DNA of 64,000 nt from Diatrype stigma (GCA_022225965.2 JAKJXP020000045.1:296979-360978); one strand, 5' to 3'. Shown: positions 1-13,700, counted from the first letter of the stretch. Program-made: numbers and translations. Notes: generated from the letters alone by a model not told the origin.

Positions 1-834
1 ATCACGCTGAGTTAGGCGCCACGTACCTGATATAATAAACCTGATTAGATATTTCAGATGCCATTGTACCTTAGGGGTATTCCCAGCTTGTAATAAACGA
101 GATCGTTCGACATATCCAAGTATTAAGGTAATCTTGACCTTACAAGTTCAAGTGGATAGGTGGGAGGGGGCCACCCCTGTTGCGATGCTCCTTGCCCTCA
201 TGGCCGTTTGTTTTCTGTGTCGCCAACCGACTCATTCCAGTCACTGTGAAAGGTAGCCCAGGCGAGAAGCAGCGAGTAGACACATTCCACTGCAGTAGGA
301 CTTCGCTTCTTTACTACTTGTGGACCCCGTAACACTGTAAAGAATAAAGATTTGGGAATGTATCTAGTGTCAAGTCATCGGTGGTGTTACTCAGTTTCAT
401 TCACACTCTCCTATGTCTGGAATGTTGTGCGAATATGAGAAATATCGTGGTAGGAATCGAGTCATTATCCGCATATGTTGCAATAGTGGATGGAAGATGT
501 GGTAAAACCCTCATCTATAAAACCTGGGCGGACCCGTGGTTCCGTATGCTGCTGCTATTTTCATCACTGGAAAGGCAAATGGACCCACCCACCTCCTATT
601 CTCGCAAGCCTTTTGCTTTGTACGTAAAGAATGACTGATTAGGGGTATAGGGGGGCCAAGACTAGGAAGGCAGCTTCCTACACGATAAGGCTTCTATCGA
701 ACCAAGATATCAACCTCAGAGAACCAACTGAGGTCACAACTCCTTCAAGATCAATAGAAATCCACCTCCTGTATATCAGCAAGCAACAGCAACAACACAC
801 CAAAGAGCATAAAGGGAGGTTTATTATCGAAGCC
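1..834. other. intergenic, no gene recognised
   Basis: No open frame here resembles a protein family. The last ~120 bases are A/C-rich and run into the ATG at 835, as expected for a fungal 5' untranslated leader. I see no RNA gene or repeat. Confidence 0.5.
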
Positions 835-2517
835 ATGGCAACAGGATCGCTCCCAGCTCGGGGAGAGGCTGCTGGTAGTCCCAGCCAAGCGAGTGCCAAT
901 ACGCCCCCTGCGGCACCTTCACATCCGGTGGCTCCTTCTTACTTGCTGATCCCTGGCCTTCCTAACGAGATCTCTATGAGTGTATGCAACCTTGTCGACA
1001 AAACCCCAGAATTCGTGCATCTTGTTTTCTTCAGGCAGTATATCGTATTCGCCAACGCAGATCGGGTGAACGCGGTGATCCGGACACACAAAGCCCTGCG
1101 CCAGACTCCACAGCTTTACACCAACACGGCTCGGTCGATGGAAACAGACGGACTGACGAATAACCTCGAAGCGCCCGAAGGGATGTCTGAAGCCACAAAT
1201 ATTTCAAGGTCCCATAACCGAGGGGTAAAGGAGACGGCAGGCAATTTCAAGAAAGACCAAGTTCCGGATGTTGACTTAAGTCCTTTTATTCTGCGCGCTG
1301 GGGGTAAGAGGATTTCGATCTGTCTAAGACCGGCAGTGGACGTATTTATCCTCGACAGGTTGTGTCTGAATCAGTTCCCTGAACCGTGGATACAGTGCGA
1401 CCCTGAGTACGTTGGCGACCCTGAGTACGTTGACGAGAGAATCGGCCCGCCCCTCCTTCTCGCCAGCGCCAAGGCCCTGGAAAGAATGTCGAATTGCGTC
1501 CTTGGGTTGAACGATGCCTATGGTGTGATAAAACATATGCCGTGCATCAGGCTAGTTAAACGGGATGATGACTTGCATCGATACCTCGACGCTTATCGTG
1601 CGCTTTTCGGCCCCTTGGTATCCCCTGACTCTAAGGTAGAACATTGGAAAATTCTCGTTGGAGAATTTGATGCAAGACTTTTACCCTCCGACCTCGAGGA
1701 GATCAAATTTGAATGGCACAAAGACCAGATCAACCAGGCCCCAGACCCCGTATCACGCCCGGTCACTAAAGAGCAACTGGACAAGATAAAGTGTGTTGCC
1801 GAAGTATTTCGAGATTGGATTCGTGGGAAACACCGATTCAATGCGCGATGCATAAGGGTAAGAGACCGTTTTTTAGGCGGGCCACTACTTCAGAACTCCG
1901 GCGCAACCGCCCGCTGGTTAATCACGCACCAGGGGCAAGAATGGCTCAAAACTAAGGATGGACAGGAATGGATTCATCAAGGTGTAAGTCGATCTATTGA
2001 CAAAAAGCCACGTGCACGTAGGTGGCCTTACGCAGACGACGCTCCGTCGTGGTGGCTAGCAACACCAGAAGGTGCCAAGTGGCTTGCAACTGATCAAGGG
2101 CGGGTATTTCTCGACAGTGAGCTCGGCTCGGCCTGGAGGCACCAGACGCGAGAAGCGGATGCGTGGATCAACCGTCCCGGAACACTCGATTCGGCGTGGT
2201 TTCAGACCACTAAGGGCAAGGAATATCTTGCGGAAAAGCTCAATGGAGGAACGACCCTGCCCCCTATGCCAGAGTTCCCCTATCCAGATGGGCGCGGCAC
2301 ATATAAATTCGTCAAGGACCCAGCGGCTTGTTTCGCCCTTCTTCAGCTCCAAGACGAGGGGTGTGTGGAGTTTACTCTGCGAGATCTCGTGTCCCAATGC
2401 CCTCGGCAGGTTTCTTTCGTCCGATTCAAACAAACTGCGCTTGATGCGCTGCGCGACCAAGACCAGAAGCTAGCAGAGGCTGGAGACAAGGGGGAAGATG
2501 TTGAGAGGACTGTTTGA
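835..2517 (+). CDS. 2EXR-like protein with W/G-rich repeats
   Basis: Single uninterrupted frame of 560 residues. After a low-complexity Ala/Pro/Ser N-terminus, residues ~36-70 (YLLIPGLPNEISMSVCNLV) resemble the opening of the fungal 2EXR family, usually a proline and LPxE/I motif followed by a hydrophobic helix; this is an inference from pattern. Residues ~355-460 contain about five degenerate repeats of the form W-L-x-T-x-x-G-x-x-W/F-L, a repeat seen in many uncharacterised fungal proteins of this type. No signal peptide or membrane segment is visible. An 18-bp tandem duplication (near 1399-1434) encodes a repeated DPEYV. The ATG at 835 lies in a CC-ATGG context at the head of the frame, so it is the likely start. 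The molecular function is unknown. Confidence 0.7.
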   Translation: MATGSLPARGEAAGSPSQASANTPPAAPSHPVAPSYLLIPGLPNEISMSVCNLVDKTPEFVHLVFFRQYIVFANADRVNAVIRTHKALRQTPQLYTNTARSMETDGLTNNLEAPEGMSEATNISRSHNRGVKETAGNFKKDQVPDVDLSPFILRAGGKRISICLRPAVDVFILDRLCLNQFPEPWIQCDPEYVGDPEYVDERIGPPLLLASAKALERMSNCVLGLNDAYGVIKHMPCIRLVKRDDDLHRYLDAYRALFGPLVSPDSKVEHWKILVGEFDARLLPSDLEEIKFEWHKDQINQAPDPVSRPVTKEQLDKIKCVAEVFRDWIRGKHRFNARCIRVRDRFLGGPLLQNSGATARWLITHQGQEWLKTKDGQEWIHQGVSRSIDKKPRARRWPYADDAPSWWLATPEGAKWLATDQGRVFLDSELGSAWRHQTREADAWINRPGTLDSAWFQTTKGKEYLAEKLNGGTTLPPMPEFPYPDGRGTYKFVKDPAACFALLQLQDEGCVEFTLRDLVSQCPRQVSFVRFKQTALDALRDQDQKLAEAGDKGEDVERTV

Positions 2518-5500
2518 TGAGTCTCCCATCGGTGGAGAGGACGAACACTCGCTTGTATTTTCATACAGTTCCTGTGTTCGTGCGATCTGAATTTTCTTCA
2601 TTTTCTCTCCCCTATTTCTGCCAATGAGCTTCGAACCTCATTGTTTTCCATACCGCGTCAAAACTGCATAATCCATATGTCTTCAAAGTTAGTCATTCCC
2701 CGAAATTGACGAGCACACTGGTTGGTTAGCTATTACTACCTATGTAAGGTGTTGATTTAGAATAGCTGGCCAAGACATGTGTCCCCCGCTCGCTTCATGG
2801 GCTATCCAAACTCGGACAGCTTGGCGAAAAATTCAAACATTCGTTATACATGGAAGTGCGCATGTACATGTGAAGACCCTGAAAGTATCGAATGAAGCTG
2901 GCGAAAGTTTTGAGTGTAGTCATTAGGCGCAGTTGATACCACGTTGAGGCTGATCACTTGTTGCTAGGTAGTTGGTGGAGTGTCCGAACCAGCCTACGCC
3001 GGCAGGTTACTGATGAGATGCAGTAAGTAGCTTTGGTAGGTATTCATGAAAGTAGCCATCCATGCACACATACACATATACCTGGCACAATATAATCATG
3101 CATGAACCTAGGGTCAAAATTTGCAACCCCACGCGGGACGGCGGTAAATTATGCGCGTGAGGGAAGGGGAAAGAAAGAAAGAAAGTCTTTTCAATTCAGT
3201 GCGTGATGCTCGTTGGTCACTTGGACACGCGGCGGACAACCCGAACCCGCTCGACCCCACATGGCGGTGTGGCTATCGTGAGGCAATCGCCGGATCCGGG
3301 CAATATTAGCAGACCAGCGGCCCCCGCCGGCATATGACGGGCCCCGCCCTCGGCACCCTCCTGTTGGGCACGGTATTGTACATAAATACCTACGTACCCA
3401 GGTGGTGATGGTGATCTTATTCTTGGTGATGGTCGGTTTGTCGTGGCTAGAGGCTTGAACAGCGGGTCGGGATTTGCTTGTCTCGAAAGCCAAGTTGTGA
3501 TTGAGCTTGTCATGGAATGGAAGAGCTTGGAAAGCTTACCTACGTGGCCAAGGTAGTGGAATTGCTTTTGTTGTTCTTTTCCTTCCTTTACCTTCCATGT
3601 TACCAGCACGCCGTCAATGTCCGTCCCAGACGTCCGCTTCATGCCCAGACAACGCCGAGAGCGAAGGGACCGGGCCTAACCAGCTGCCCAGACTGCTAGA
3701 CGGATGAATCGGCAGGGAATCGGTGCCCCCCCGCCCGTCTGATTGGCCCTAGCTAGTGCCTTGCAACGACGCCCACTCACCCACTCAGCCGACAAAAGTG
3801 GGGGAACGTCGTCGACTGCACTCTTTGGGGTGGAAGATGGGGTCGACCGACGTAATGAACAGGGCCCCGGGCCCCTTCCTGTTGGGGATTCTCGAGGTTT
3901 CTTGGAAGAGCCGCCAAGGGGCTATTACAAACAACATGTGACTTCCATGGTAGCTAGTATACATAGGTAGGCAGTAACTATGGATGTGATAGGAGATCAC
4001 GCCTCCCTCAAAATGCATGCATACCTACATACATGTACGAGCAAAGCATGCTTGCTCCGTACATGGATATGTATGTACTTAGGTATGTATGTATGTAGGT
4101 ATGTAGGTAGGTAGTTATACGTGCCTCCTTTTCTTTTTCGCATTCTTTTTCTTTTCCAAATCATGTAGAAAATATGTGACCAATAGGCTCTCGATGGTGG
4201 CTTATCCGGCGCACTCCAAAGCAACTGTAGGGTGATTTAGGGATATGTAAAGATCTAGGCTACCATGATCTATCATATCGTTCTCGTTGTCGGACCCGGC
4301 ATTGTCAAGCAAATCTCGGGTCAGCTTACTTCGTACTTTGGCTGTTGGCTGGCATCCAATAACGCTTGAGCTGACAGCCGAAAACGTCGGTAAATCTAGG
4401 GGCTTGGCCGCACGTATAACGGAGCAGAAGAGCGCGGATGGCAACTACAACGACATGAAGTATTCTGGCTGTACCCAAGCAACTATCACCTGGCGGACTA
4501 GACCTCCATATCTCCAATCTTCGTAGATTTCAAGGTTGCTTCGAGCAGATCGACCTACATAAAGTAGGCATATGCACATGTAGATCTGAGGCCATACCCG
4601 CCCCCCTTGCCCCCTCAACCCTCTGTGCCAGTCACGTTTGTCCACCCGGGTTTCATTCGTGGTAGGCAAGGCGTGCGTCCTCTCAGCTCCAACCGCAGCG
4701 AGGAGACCAATGGTATAGAAGCATCATACGGAATGGGGGCACCTCGTATGACATGGTACAAATCGCATAGGGCGCTTCTGAGTATTCATGATCAGTGTCT
4801 CTACTATCAGGGGTTTTCATACCCATCTAGCTAGTTTTCACCTATGTAACTCGAACCACCAGATCGACGATTTCGAGCTTGGCCTATCAACCCAATATGA
4901 ATTCTTGATACCTAGGTAGGTTGTTATACCTTAGACCATGTAAGCGGTCACAGGAATGGATGCGTTGCGATTCGATGTGATACCAGGTGTCCATGGAATT
5001 TTGGTAGACAGGTTGGCTACCTTGATTGTGAACTGTACCTCACCCCACATACCTGTAGGCATATGTCCCATGTAACTCAGGACGCCCAGTATTTCCATCT
5101 TGAACACTCTGAGTCTTACATATATGGCCCCTGGAAGGAAGGATTCCGGGAATTGACACCCCCTTCGAAGCATTCGACTCCATCAGTCCGTATGAAGCCG
5201 ATCTGTTCTGATTTCAATATGCACCTAATCAGAGGAAATCTATTTCCCCGCAGCGGTTTTCTGGGGATCGTCACGTCCCGCGGGCTCGTCGATACACGAC
5301 GGCCTGCGAAATAGTCTAGCTCAAGTATGTACTACTTCCTACTAGTAGGTAGGTACTATGTCAGCATGCATGTGGTGCAGGTGTGAGTGAGGTCCAAGGT
5401 CCGATGTTGACAGTCCAATGCCCGGCCAATCGTATAAAAACGGCAAGCAACGACCACAGATAACAACCTTAATCGGCGGTACTCCAGCGGTACTTAGGAA

Positions 5501-6382
5501 TGCTAAACTTCCAGGTAGCTGCATCCTACCTAGGGCATTCTCCTATCAGTGCCGTTCAATCGCCTTGCTAGCAGGGGATCCTCGCCCTTTCTGCGCTAGA
5601 GCGCCCCATCTACAGCGCTAAACAGCACTAAAGATCCCTACTCTGCATATCAGACCCACAACCTGACTGGTCGAGGCGAGGTCAAGCAAAAAGACTTTCT
5701 AGACTTCTGTTCGTCATTGCAGGCAGTTTACCCTTTTTACGTATACAGCTACATACATAACATACATAACCTGCCCGTACCCTACCTACCGCCATCACCA
5801 TTACATTACCAACTACCTGGCCTGACCATTCCTCTCGATTCTATTCTTCGATCTAGTCTTGTTGTTGGACTGCCTGACTGCCGGCCTCAGCTGATTACAT
5901 TCTTTGCTCAGCGTTCACTCCTTGATAACCATTCCAAGGGTGGCCTTGTCTTCTCAGTCCATCAAGGCACAGCCAGACAAGACGGCGCACGAGGCTCGCG
6001 CAACCCGATCCTAAATAGTTTCGTTTACCTACGTATTCTATTCTCCCGCCTCGACCGATTGTCCTAATGGGTCAGCAGCTATATCTTTAGTTGAACACGC
6101 CAATCTATTTGGCGCCAGAACATTTTACTGAATGTATCGAGAACTTAATTTGTCCGCTACCGAATTTCCTGTTCGGGACGCTCTGGTCTCAGTTGTATCT
6201 CGTAACCGCGTCGCTCCGCCGCTTGCCGACGGTGTTTCAACCTTTGCTCCTCCGCCCGATCAGCGACCTGGTTGAACTTCGCCCGTGCCCCCCTCCGCCT
6301 GTGTCCCCCGTTGGTCCCGATACGCTCCGGTTTTTGAGTGACCTTCCGACACGGTCGGAATAGGTCTTCTGGGTAGTGAACA
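2518..6382. other. long intergenic region / antiporter leader
   Basis: About 3.9 kb without a convincing gene. Overlapping short frames at 3191-3707 on both strands have no recognisable domain. It contains GTAT/GTAG microsatellite sequence and several CCTAGGTA-type short motifs. The last ~700 bases are C/T-rich and lead into the antiporter ATG at 6383, so part is probably promoter and long 5' leader. Confidence 0.45.
4071..4114. repeat. GTAT/GTAG tetranucleotide microsatellite
   Basis: An interrupted run of GTAT and GTAG units lies here in the long intergenic region. A related TAGGTAGGTA motif recurs near 5341-5352 and elsewhere between genes. Confidence 0.75.
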
Positions 6383-9300
6383 ATGGCGTGGGATCATCTG
6401 TCCATCACCGCGCCTCATTTGGTGTACATAATTCTAGGAGGTTTCACCTCGCTTTTTATGCTCTGCTCCTCGGTTATCAAGGAGCGCATGTACATTGGCG
6501 AAGCAACTGTCGCGACACTCTGCGGCGTCATCTTCGGGCCCCATGCTGCAAATTTAATTAATCCTATATCCTGGGGCAATGTCGATACCGTTACCCTGGA
6601 GTTTTCCCGGATCGTTCTGGTTGTCCAGTGTTTCGCCGTCGGTGTCGAACTGCCCAAGTTCTACATGGAAAAGCACTGGAAGTCCGTCGTGTACCTCCTG
6701 CTGCCTGTCATGACTTATGGCTGGTTGATGGTGAGCCTGTTCATCTGGTGGCTGATACCGTCCCTGAATTGGCTCGAAAGCTTGGCGGTTGCGGCTTGTG
6801 TGACTGCTACCGATCCCGTCTTGGCTTCGTCCGTTGTCGGAAAGGGCAAGTTCGCTAAGCGCGTACCAAAGCATTTGCGAGATGTACTTTCTGCCGAGTC
6901 CGGTTGTAACGACGGTATGGCTTTCCCCTTCATATACCTCGCTGTGTATCTTCTCCAGGAGCACCAGGAGGCTGGGCCCAGCCTGTACCACTGGTTCGTG
7001 TACACCATTCTGTATGAATGCGTCTTCGGAGCCTTCTACGGGTTTGTAGTTGGATATATCGCCCGGCATGGTATCAAGGCTGCTGAGAAAAGCGATTTGA
7101 TCGACCGAGAAAGTTTTCTCGTCTTTTACTTCGTACTCGCCCTGTTCTGCGCTGGATCCGGAAGTATGCTCGGTGTCGATGACTTGCTTGTCGGCTTCGC
7201 AGCAGGGGTCGGGTTCTCCAACGACGGTTGGTTCAGTGAGAAGACCGAGGAATCGCACGTGTCCAACGTCATCGATCTTTTGCTCAACTTGACATACTTC
7301 GTCTATCTGGGTACTATCATTCCCTGGGACCAATTCAACAACGCCGATCTAGGCCTTTCTGCATGGCGCCTCTCCGTCATAGCAATTCTGGTCATCTTCT
7401 TCCGCCGCATCCCCGTCATGCTTATGATGAAGCCTCTGATACCAGACGTCAAGACCTGGCGAGAGGCGTTGTTCGCAGGCCACTTCGGACCCATAGGCGT
7501 CGGCGCAATCTTTGTTGCGATACTTTGTCGTGCCGAGCTGGAATCAGAACACACAATCCCGTTAGCTGAACTTCCCCCCGAGGGGCACGAATTCTATAAT
7601 GTCATTGCCCTTGTCTGGCCAATTGTCACATTTATGGTTATCGCATCCATTATTGTGCATGGTTCATCCGTCGCCGTCTTCACCCTCGGAAAGCGCATCA
7701 ACACACTCTCGCTGACGATGTCGTACACGGCTGCTCCTGAAGACGGTCCCTCGTGGATGAACCGATTGCCTCGTATCTCATCCCAATCGAAATCTCAGGC
7801 TCGGACTATGTCTGATACTGACTATGATGAAATGAAGATGCCGGATTTCCCGCCGGGTACTCTCCCACCAACCGGAATGCCTGGTCAGTTTCTACGGCGC
7901 CAGCGTGAAGAAGACTATCCGAGCAGGGCGGGGAGCCGAGCATCATCCCGTCGTCGGAGCAGGAAGAAGTGGGATGACGGTATTGGCCCTGGTGGGCCAG
8001 TAACCCAGTCAGCAATCTTCCCTCAGCGCAAAAGTACGGGTGACCTCATGTCACCTACGTCACCTTCGTCACCGATGTCTCCGACCGAAGGGGAAGATTC
8101 TCGCCTATCCAACGAGCCTAGAACTCAAGAAGAATACGACGAGAAACGAGCCGAGGAGGAGCACGGTGCAGCAGCGGGAGAGCCCGGACCCAGAGGTGAA
8201 CAGGCCCCACCAGAGATCGATGTTTACAGCGAAGGAGGCCATATCATCGTGGAAGATCAGGAAGGTCAGGTCCTTGCCGTTGAAGAAACCGAGCACGGGA
8301 TGGGCGTTCCAGATGCGCACGAGATAAAAGAAAAGGCGAAAGAAGAAGCGCAGAAGCCTTATTGGACATACGAGTCGATCAAAAAGAGTCTGGGCAAATG
8401 GCGGGAAGATGAGCAGCGCAAACGCAAGGACAAAGGGAAGACTGATCGGAAGCATGAACCTGCTAGGGCATATCAATTCGGCAATACAGTGAGTACATCC
8501 CGTTCCTGCGCTCAAGCCGGTAGCATGCTAACAGTGCCTACTAGATTATCGTTGAAGATGAAGATGGAGAAGTTGTCAAGAAATACGATATTCCCCCACA
8601 GCAAGACGGCAAAGATTACGTTGCGACTGGGTTGAAATACATGGGAATGGGCGGTCTGGTCAGGCCGCCTCCAGGCAAGATGCCAGCAGCGGAGGGGGCA
8701 CCCCAAGAAGGGACAGAAGCAGGCCCTAGCAGGCCCACGCCTAAGCCTACATTTAGTGGATGGGCTGGTTTTGGCAAACAAGGTGCTGGAGAGCAAAAGA
8801 AAGCAGGCGGAGCTGCTACTAAACAGATCGATGAAGAGGATGATCGCAAGATTCGGTTCACAATCGGAGGCGTCGGAAGGCGAATGACCAAGGATGACTT
8901 CTTGAAGGAGGTCCAAAAGCTCGATGTCAAGACCCGACGAGAGGTTGTTAACAACTCATCAGCCACAGCTGCTGTGAAGACCGAAGCAAAGGAGCCGCCT
9001 GCACAAAAGAGCACAGCTAGCCCGAAGACCTCTAGTCCTGCCGCCTCCCCACAACCTAAATCTAGACCTACACCTACGCAGCAGGAAGCGACTAGTAGCG
9101 CGTCAAGCTCTGGTAAGTCCCCTGCACGGTCAGAATCAGAAACCAGGGGACGCAGCACAACGATCGCTGGGGAGAGTCGACACGAGGAAAGCTCAAGTGC
9201 GGATGCGCCTGAGACGAACGCCGAACGCAGACGGAGGTTGGCGGCTTTTGCCAGCGTCCGCGATGATATGGATGATCGGGAAACGCCTGCCGAGAGGCGG

Positions 9301-9447
9301 AGACGAGAAGCGGCCTTGGGCGTGAGCGGTAGTGGCGCGGACGATGATAGCGATAGCGACGACGACAACACAGAGCGAGTCCCGGCCGCTTCGAGGCGCC
9401 CCGGCATCCGATTTGCGGACGACGCGGCGGCGAGACGAAGAACATGA
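6383..9447 (+). CDS. nha1: plasma-membrane Na+(K+)/H+ antiporter, Nha1/Sod2 type
   Basis: Two exons, 6383-8488 and 8545-9447, joined in phase 0; the 56-bp intron has a GTGAGT donor, a GCTAAC branch site and a CTAG acceptor. The product is 1002 residues, close to yeast Nha1. Residues ~12-440 are a membrane domain of about 12 hydrophobic segments. Two diagnostic acidic motifs of the CPA1 family are intact: ATDPVLASS (Asp144) and ESGCNDGMAFPF (Asn176-Asp177), the ion-binding pair. Residues ~445-1002 form a long hydrophilic tail rich in Glu, Lys, Ser and Pro, as in fungal Nha1 proteins. Known role of the family: exchange of cytosolic Na+/Li+/K+ for external protons at the plasma membrane, giving salt tolerance and pH/K+ balance. 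The intron sits in the tail. The ATG at 6383 is chosen because it begins just before the first membrane segment. Confidence 0.95.
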
Positions 9448-10761
9448 GTTACACGCATCTACGATGACCCCATCTACGAAACAACTTTGGATAGGGGACA
9501 TGGTATAGGGGTGGGCGGTCTAGAACGATACAGAGTGAACTAATGATAAATAAGTACATGTTAGATAGCGGACGGAATAGGTATGAATACGTAGCGAAGC
9601 GATGTTCAGCGCGTGGAATGGAACTCTGGAGTCAATAGATCCGAGTCCGGTAGAACCAGCGCTGCATGTGTTGCTAGTTTTTACGTTGCATACGCTTTAG
9701 ATAATTAATGTTTATGATACTTGGTTGGCAATGATGCAAAACTCGGTGGTCTATTACAATCGCTACCTACCTACTGTACCTCTATTGATTACCTACACCT
9801 ACCACCCCCTACATACAATTGGTAGCTACTGATTGGGCTGGACTTCATAGGTGCGGGAGCAAAGTGAATGGACTTGGTCGGCTATCCATCCCTCAACCTA
9901 ATTTATCGGACGGAGATAAGGCTCTTACGAATACCTGCGGAACGCCATATTGGCCCTTGATTCCCTGGATGTCGATATCTTCTTGAACCCCCAAAGCACC
10001 AGGGCATTTACAGAGCACCTACCTGCTAATCGACAATCGAACCTACTACACTAAGCATTACTACATGCTTCACAGGGTTTCTTGATTCCATCCATCCTTT
10101 TCATACCCCCAACTACAGGCGCAACAATAGGCGAATCGCAACAACAAAAGACTTTTTCGCTGGGATTGACCGTTATTGCAAGAACACCCATCTATCTATC
10201 TGCACGAACAGTTAAACTTCACACAGAACACAGCCTTCTTCAAGACCTCAAAGCAGCAACCTACCAGCAACCTACCAGCAACCTACCAGCAACCTACCAG
10301 CAACCTACCTAGCACAACTAGCAGAGCCCAACGGATCCCGAGTTGACGAAGTATTTACCTTCACCACACAGCTGCGTACCTAGGTACCTCAAATCTGCTG
10401 GGTGTCTTTGGCTGTTATTGATTCAGTTGTCATTCACTTCTAGTTGGTACTGCACCGGGTGGCCAATGCAGTGGGTCAGTGCATAGCTAAATCTGGTAGT
10501 TACGGCACGCACGATCTTGGTACCTCCACGATAAACACCAAAAAACACCATCAATCGCCAATCAACATCCATCCCCATTCAACTTCCTCCACCACATGCT
10601 AAGCTCTATGTAGCACCACTGCTTCCTCTTTGTGGATACTAACTACTGTTGAACACTTGCATCTCGTCTCCATCTCTATCTCCATCTGCACCTTCACCTT
10701 CGTCTTTGATCCCATTCTCATCTCCATCAGAACTAGAACTGCATCGGTAAACTCCACTGGC
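9448..10761. other. intergenic, no gene recognised
   Basis: Contains the 3' side of the antiporter gene and the promoter of the ankyrin gene. Many CCTACCTA-type short repeats occur here, including the tandem array at 10254. No coding region or RNA gene is recognised. The reading frame of the next gene extends upstream without an ATG; its ATG at 10762 directly precedes the F-box-like motif. Confidence 0.45.
10254..10308. repeat. 11-bp minisatellite, about 5 copies
   Basis: Five head-to-tail copies of CAGCAACCTAC with no spacer. It lies about 450 bp upstream of the ankyrin gene start. There are no spacers and no cas genes, so it is not a CRISPR array. Confidence 0.9.
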
Positions 10762-13700
10762 ATGGTTTCGCTTCTTAGCCTCCCGGCTGAGCTGCTGAGC
10801 TATGTCACTCGGGACTTAGACCAGGAGAGAGACCTAGCAGCTTTGTCTCGATCATGCCAGCACATGTACAATGCTACCATTGCCACGCTCTATCGCCGTG
10901 TCAAGGATGATCCGGCAATTTTTCACCGCGCCGTTAAGGATGGCCATATCCGGACTGTCAAGTATCTGCTGGCCGCTGGCGCTGATCTGAATGTTGCCTG
11001 GGTTCAGAACTATGCTCTCAGTGATCCCATGATGCAACTCAATCGTGTTGATCGCTTGTCACCCCAGCTTATGCGGATGGTCAGTGTTATGGACAAGAAG
11101 GAAGCATTAGCCAGAGCGGCAGAAGGCAACAAGCTGATTGCGGGAACTAACACTCACGACGACCTCAATGGCGAAGAAGATTTCAGCATCTACGAAGACT
11201 GGTCTGACGAATGCGATGACAGCGAATGTGCCAGTGATGAGGATAGCGACGAAATCACCAGCTTCACTGACTACGAAAGTGGCAGTAGCAGTGCCAGCGA
11301 GGATGACCATTGGCTCAATGACGATCTTGGTGATAAGACACTGCCACGGCAATTCTACTGGACACCCTTGCATATGGCAGTATGCAAAGGTCATGATGAG
11401 ATTGTTGCATTGCTGCTGGACCATGGCGCTAATATTCACGCCCTTTCTCGCGGGTTTTGCATGTGTACATCTCCAGGAGATCGTTTGCCTAAAACCGTCA
11501 AGAGCGCCGCATATCCGCTCTGGAAGCCACTCCATACGGCGATCTGCCATGGCCAGCACTCCATTGCTCGTCTTCTTCTAGAGCGAGGAGCATCGACAAA
11601 CGTCTCCACAAGAGGTCGAGGATTAAGTGAAAGTTGTGTAACAGCTCTCCATTCAGCAGCCTACACCGGATTGCCATGGATGGTACAATTCCTGATAACC
11701 CAGGGCTATCAGACCGACGTGGAGTGCAAAGACCACCTCGGCATGACTCCGTTGAGTTATGCCTATTATACAGGCGCTTGGGATAGCGTTGATCTGCTCG
11801 TCAAGCATGGTGCAACTCCTAATACCATCCTTGGATCTACGACTTTGGTCAAGCACGCTTGCTTCTACTCACGATTTACGGAGGCTCTTCGCCTTGTTGA
11901 GCTCGGTGCCGACGTCCACGCTACTTTGGTCCCGACGGAAATGCCTACTTTGCACTGTTGTTGCCAGCACCCGTATATTGACCGCCCCGATGTGAACACC
12001 CCAAAGAAAATACGGTATCCCCCAAGAGCTGCAGAGCAATTGGATGATCGGGAGAAAATGGTCAAGTCTTTGATAAAGGCAGGAGCCAACATTGACGACA
12101 AGCACGGACACAAGACCCCTCTGATTCTAGCTGCGGCTTTTCATGTAGCGGGTGTCGTCGATATACTCCTAGGTGCAGGGGCAGATGCAACGAAGCATGA
12201 CGGCAATGAGCTGACTGCCTTACAAGGCGCATGCGGATCCAATGTCAATTCTCCAAAGGGCACTTTGCTGCACATAGTCAAAGCCTTACTTCCATACGCC
12301 TCGTCTTCCCAGGACTACTCAGAAGCTCTTAATGCTCTATGTTCAAGTCGAAGTCGAATTGAGGACAAAGCGGAGATCGCGGGCCTACTTCTTGAGCGTG
12401 GAGCTTCTGGTTGTCTCAAGAACCTACTTGGGCAAGAGTCATTTTCTAACGCAATCGTACATGGTAACCTTCAGGTTGCTAACACGCTTCTGGATAACGG
12501 ACTGAGAGAACCTGTTACGATCGAACTTATCAAGATAGTTGATAAAGCAATACAGTTAGACAATCCCTCCGGTCTCAAGTACGTTTCCGACAGGTTCCCT
12601 AGGAGCAGTGCATTCATTTTGCGTGGCCGAATACTATTCGCCGCACTGCTGTCCCGGGAGGGGAAATGCGCCCGGTTCCTGATCAAGGCTGGGGCGCCGG
12701 TACACTATACGGACCAAGACGGCACAACAAGTCTGATACGGGCTACGGCCTTCTCCAGCACCACCCTAGCCAGGATGCTCCTTGAACGCGGTGCCGACCC
12801 GAACGAGATATCTCACCAGAACCATAGCCCACTCTCATTTCCCATCATCCAAGGCAACGTGCGCATGATCCGGCTCTTGCTCGATCATGGTGTAGACAGT
12901 AAGTTTTCCTAGCATTGTCTCTATATCCTTTTTCAGTGGTTTTTGAACTCTACTACCTCGCAGTGGGTTGTTGCATCTTGATAGCTATGCAGGATGTTTC
13001 AGGAGTCACTGAGTTGTCTTCTAAGAAGAGTAGCTAACTATTGGTTCTGCAGTTCACAGACGAGTTGGTGACCCTAGTACGCATGGAACTAGTCTTGTTG
13101 ACCTTGTACTGCACGGCCACTACCTAGATGCATTGGCAGAAATGGTACATCATGAAGCGTGGTGGAAATCGACCGAGGCCCAGCGCAATGACTATGTAAT
13201 TAGAGCGTTGCTATCGTCCGCCGGGCAAGACAGCTTCGCTTTGGGATCCACGCTCAACTACCTCCTCGGTGCAGGAGGCGGAGATCCCGACACACCATGC
13301 ACGGCGCTTGATGCCAGTCCATTGCACCTAGCCGTCCTCTTTGACCAAGGCGAAGCGGTCCGCGTGCTCATGCAACACGGTGCGGACATACATCGCAAGT
13401 TGGCGTTTCCCGCGTCGATCCCATTTCACGACAGTACACCCTTCGAGTACGCGATCGGAACCCGCAGTGCCTCGCTTCGGCTCGTCGAGTACATGCTCTT
13501 GACCTCACCGCTGAAGAACCACAGCGGCTTGCCTTCCGATTCGGACTCGGGCTCCGACCTCGGTTCCGACCTGGACGATGCGGACGGCATCCCGCCCCGG
13601 CGGTCGATGCACGGAGGCCTGGACATAGCGGCGATGCGCCGGACCGAGCCCCTGAACATCGAGCAGCTGTCAATCGACTACATGTACGCGGCGTGCTCGC

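Noticed and set aside
3191..3707. Overlapping open frames of 60-141 codons on both strands
   Set aside because: No domain, no splice-supported extension and no compositional sign of coding; both strands are open through local composition.
10254..10308. Regular direct repeats resembling an array
   Set aside because: The units are contiguous 11-mers with no spacers in a eukaryotic genome; a minisatellite, not CRISPR.
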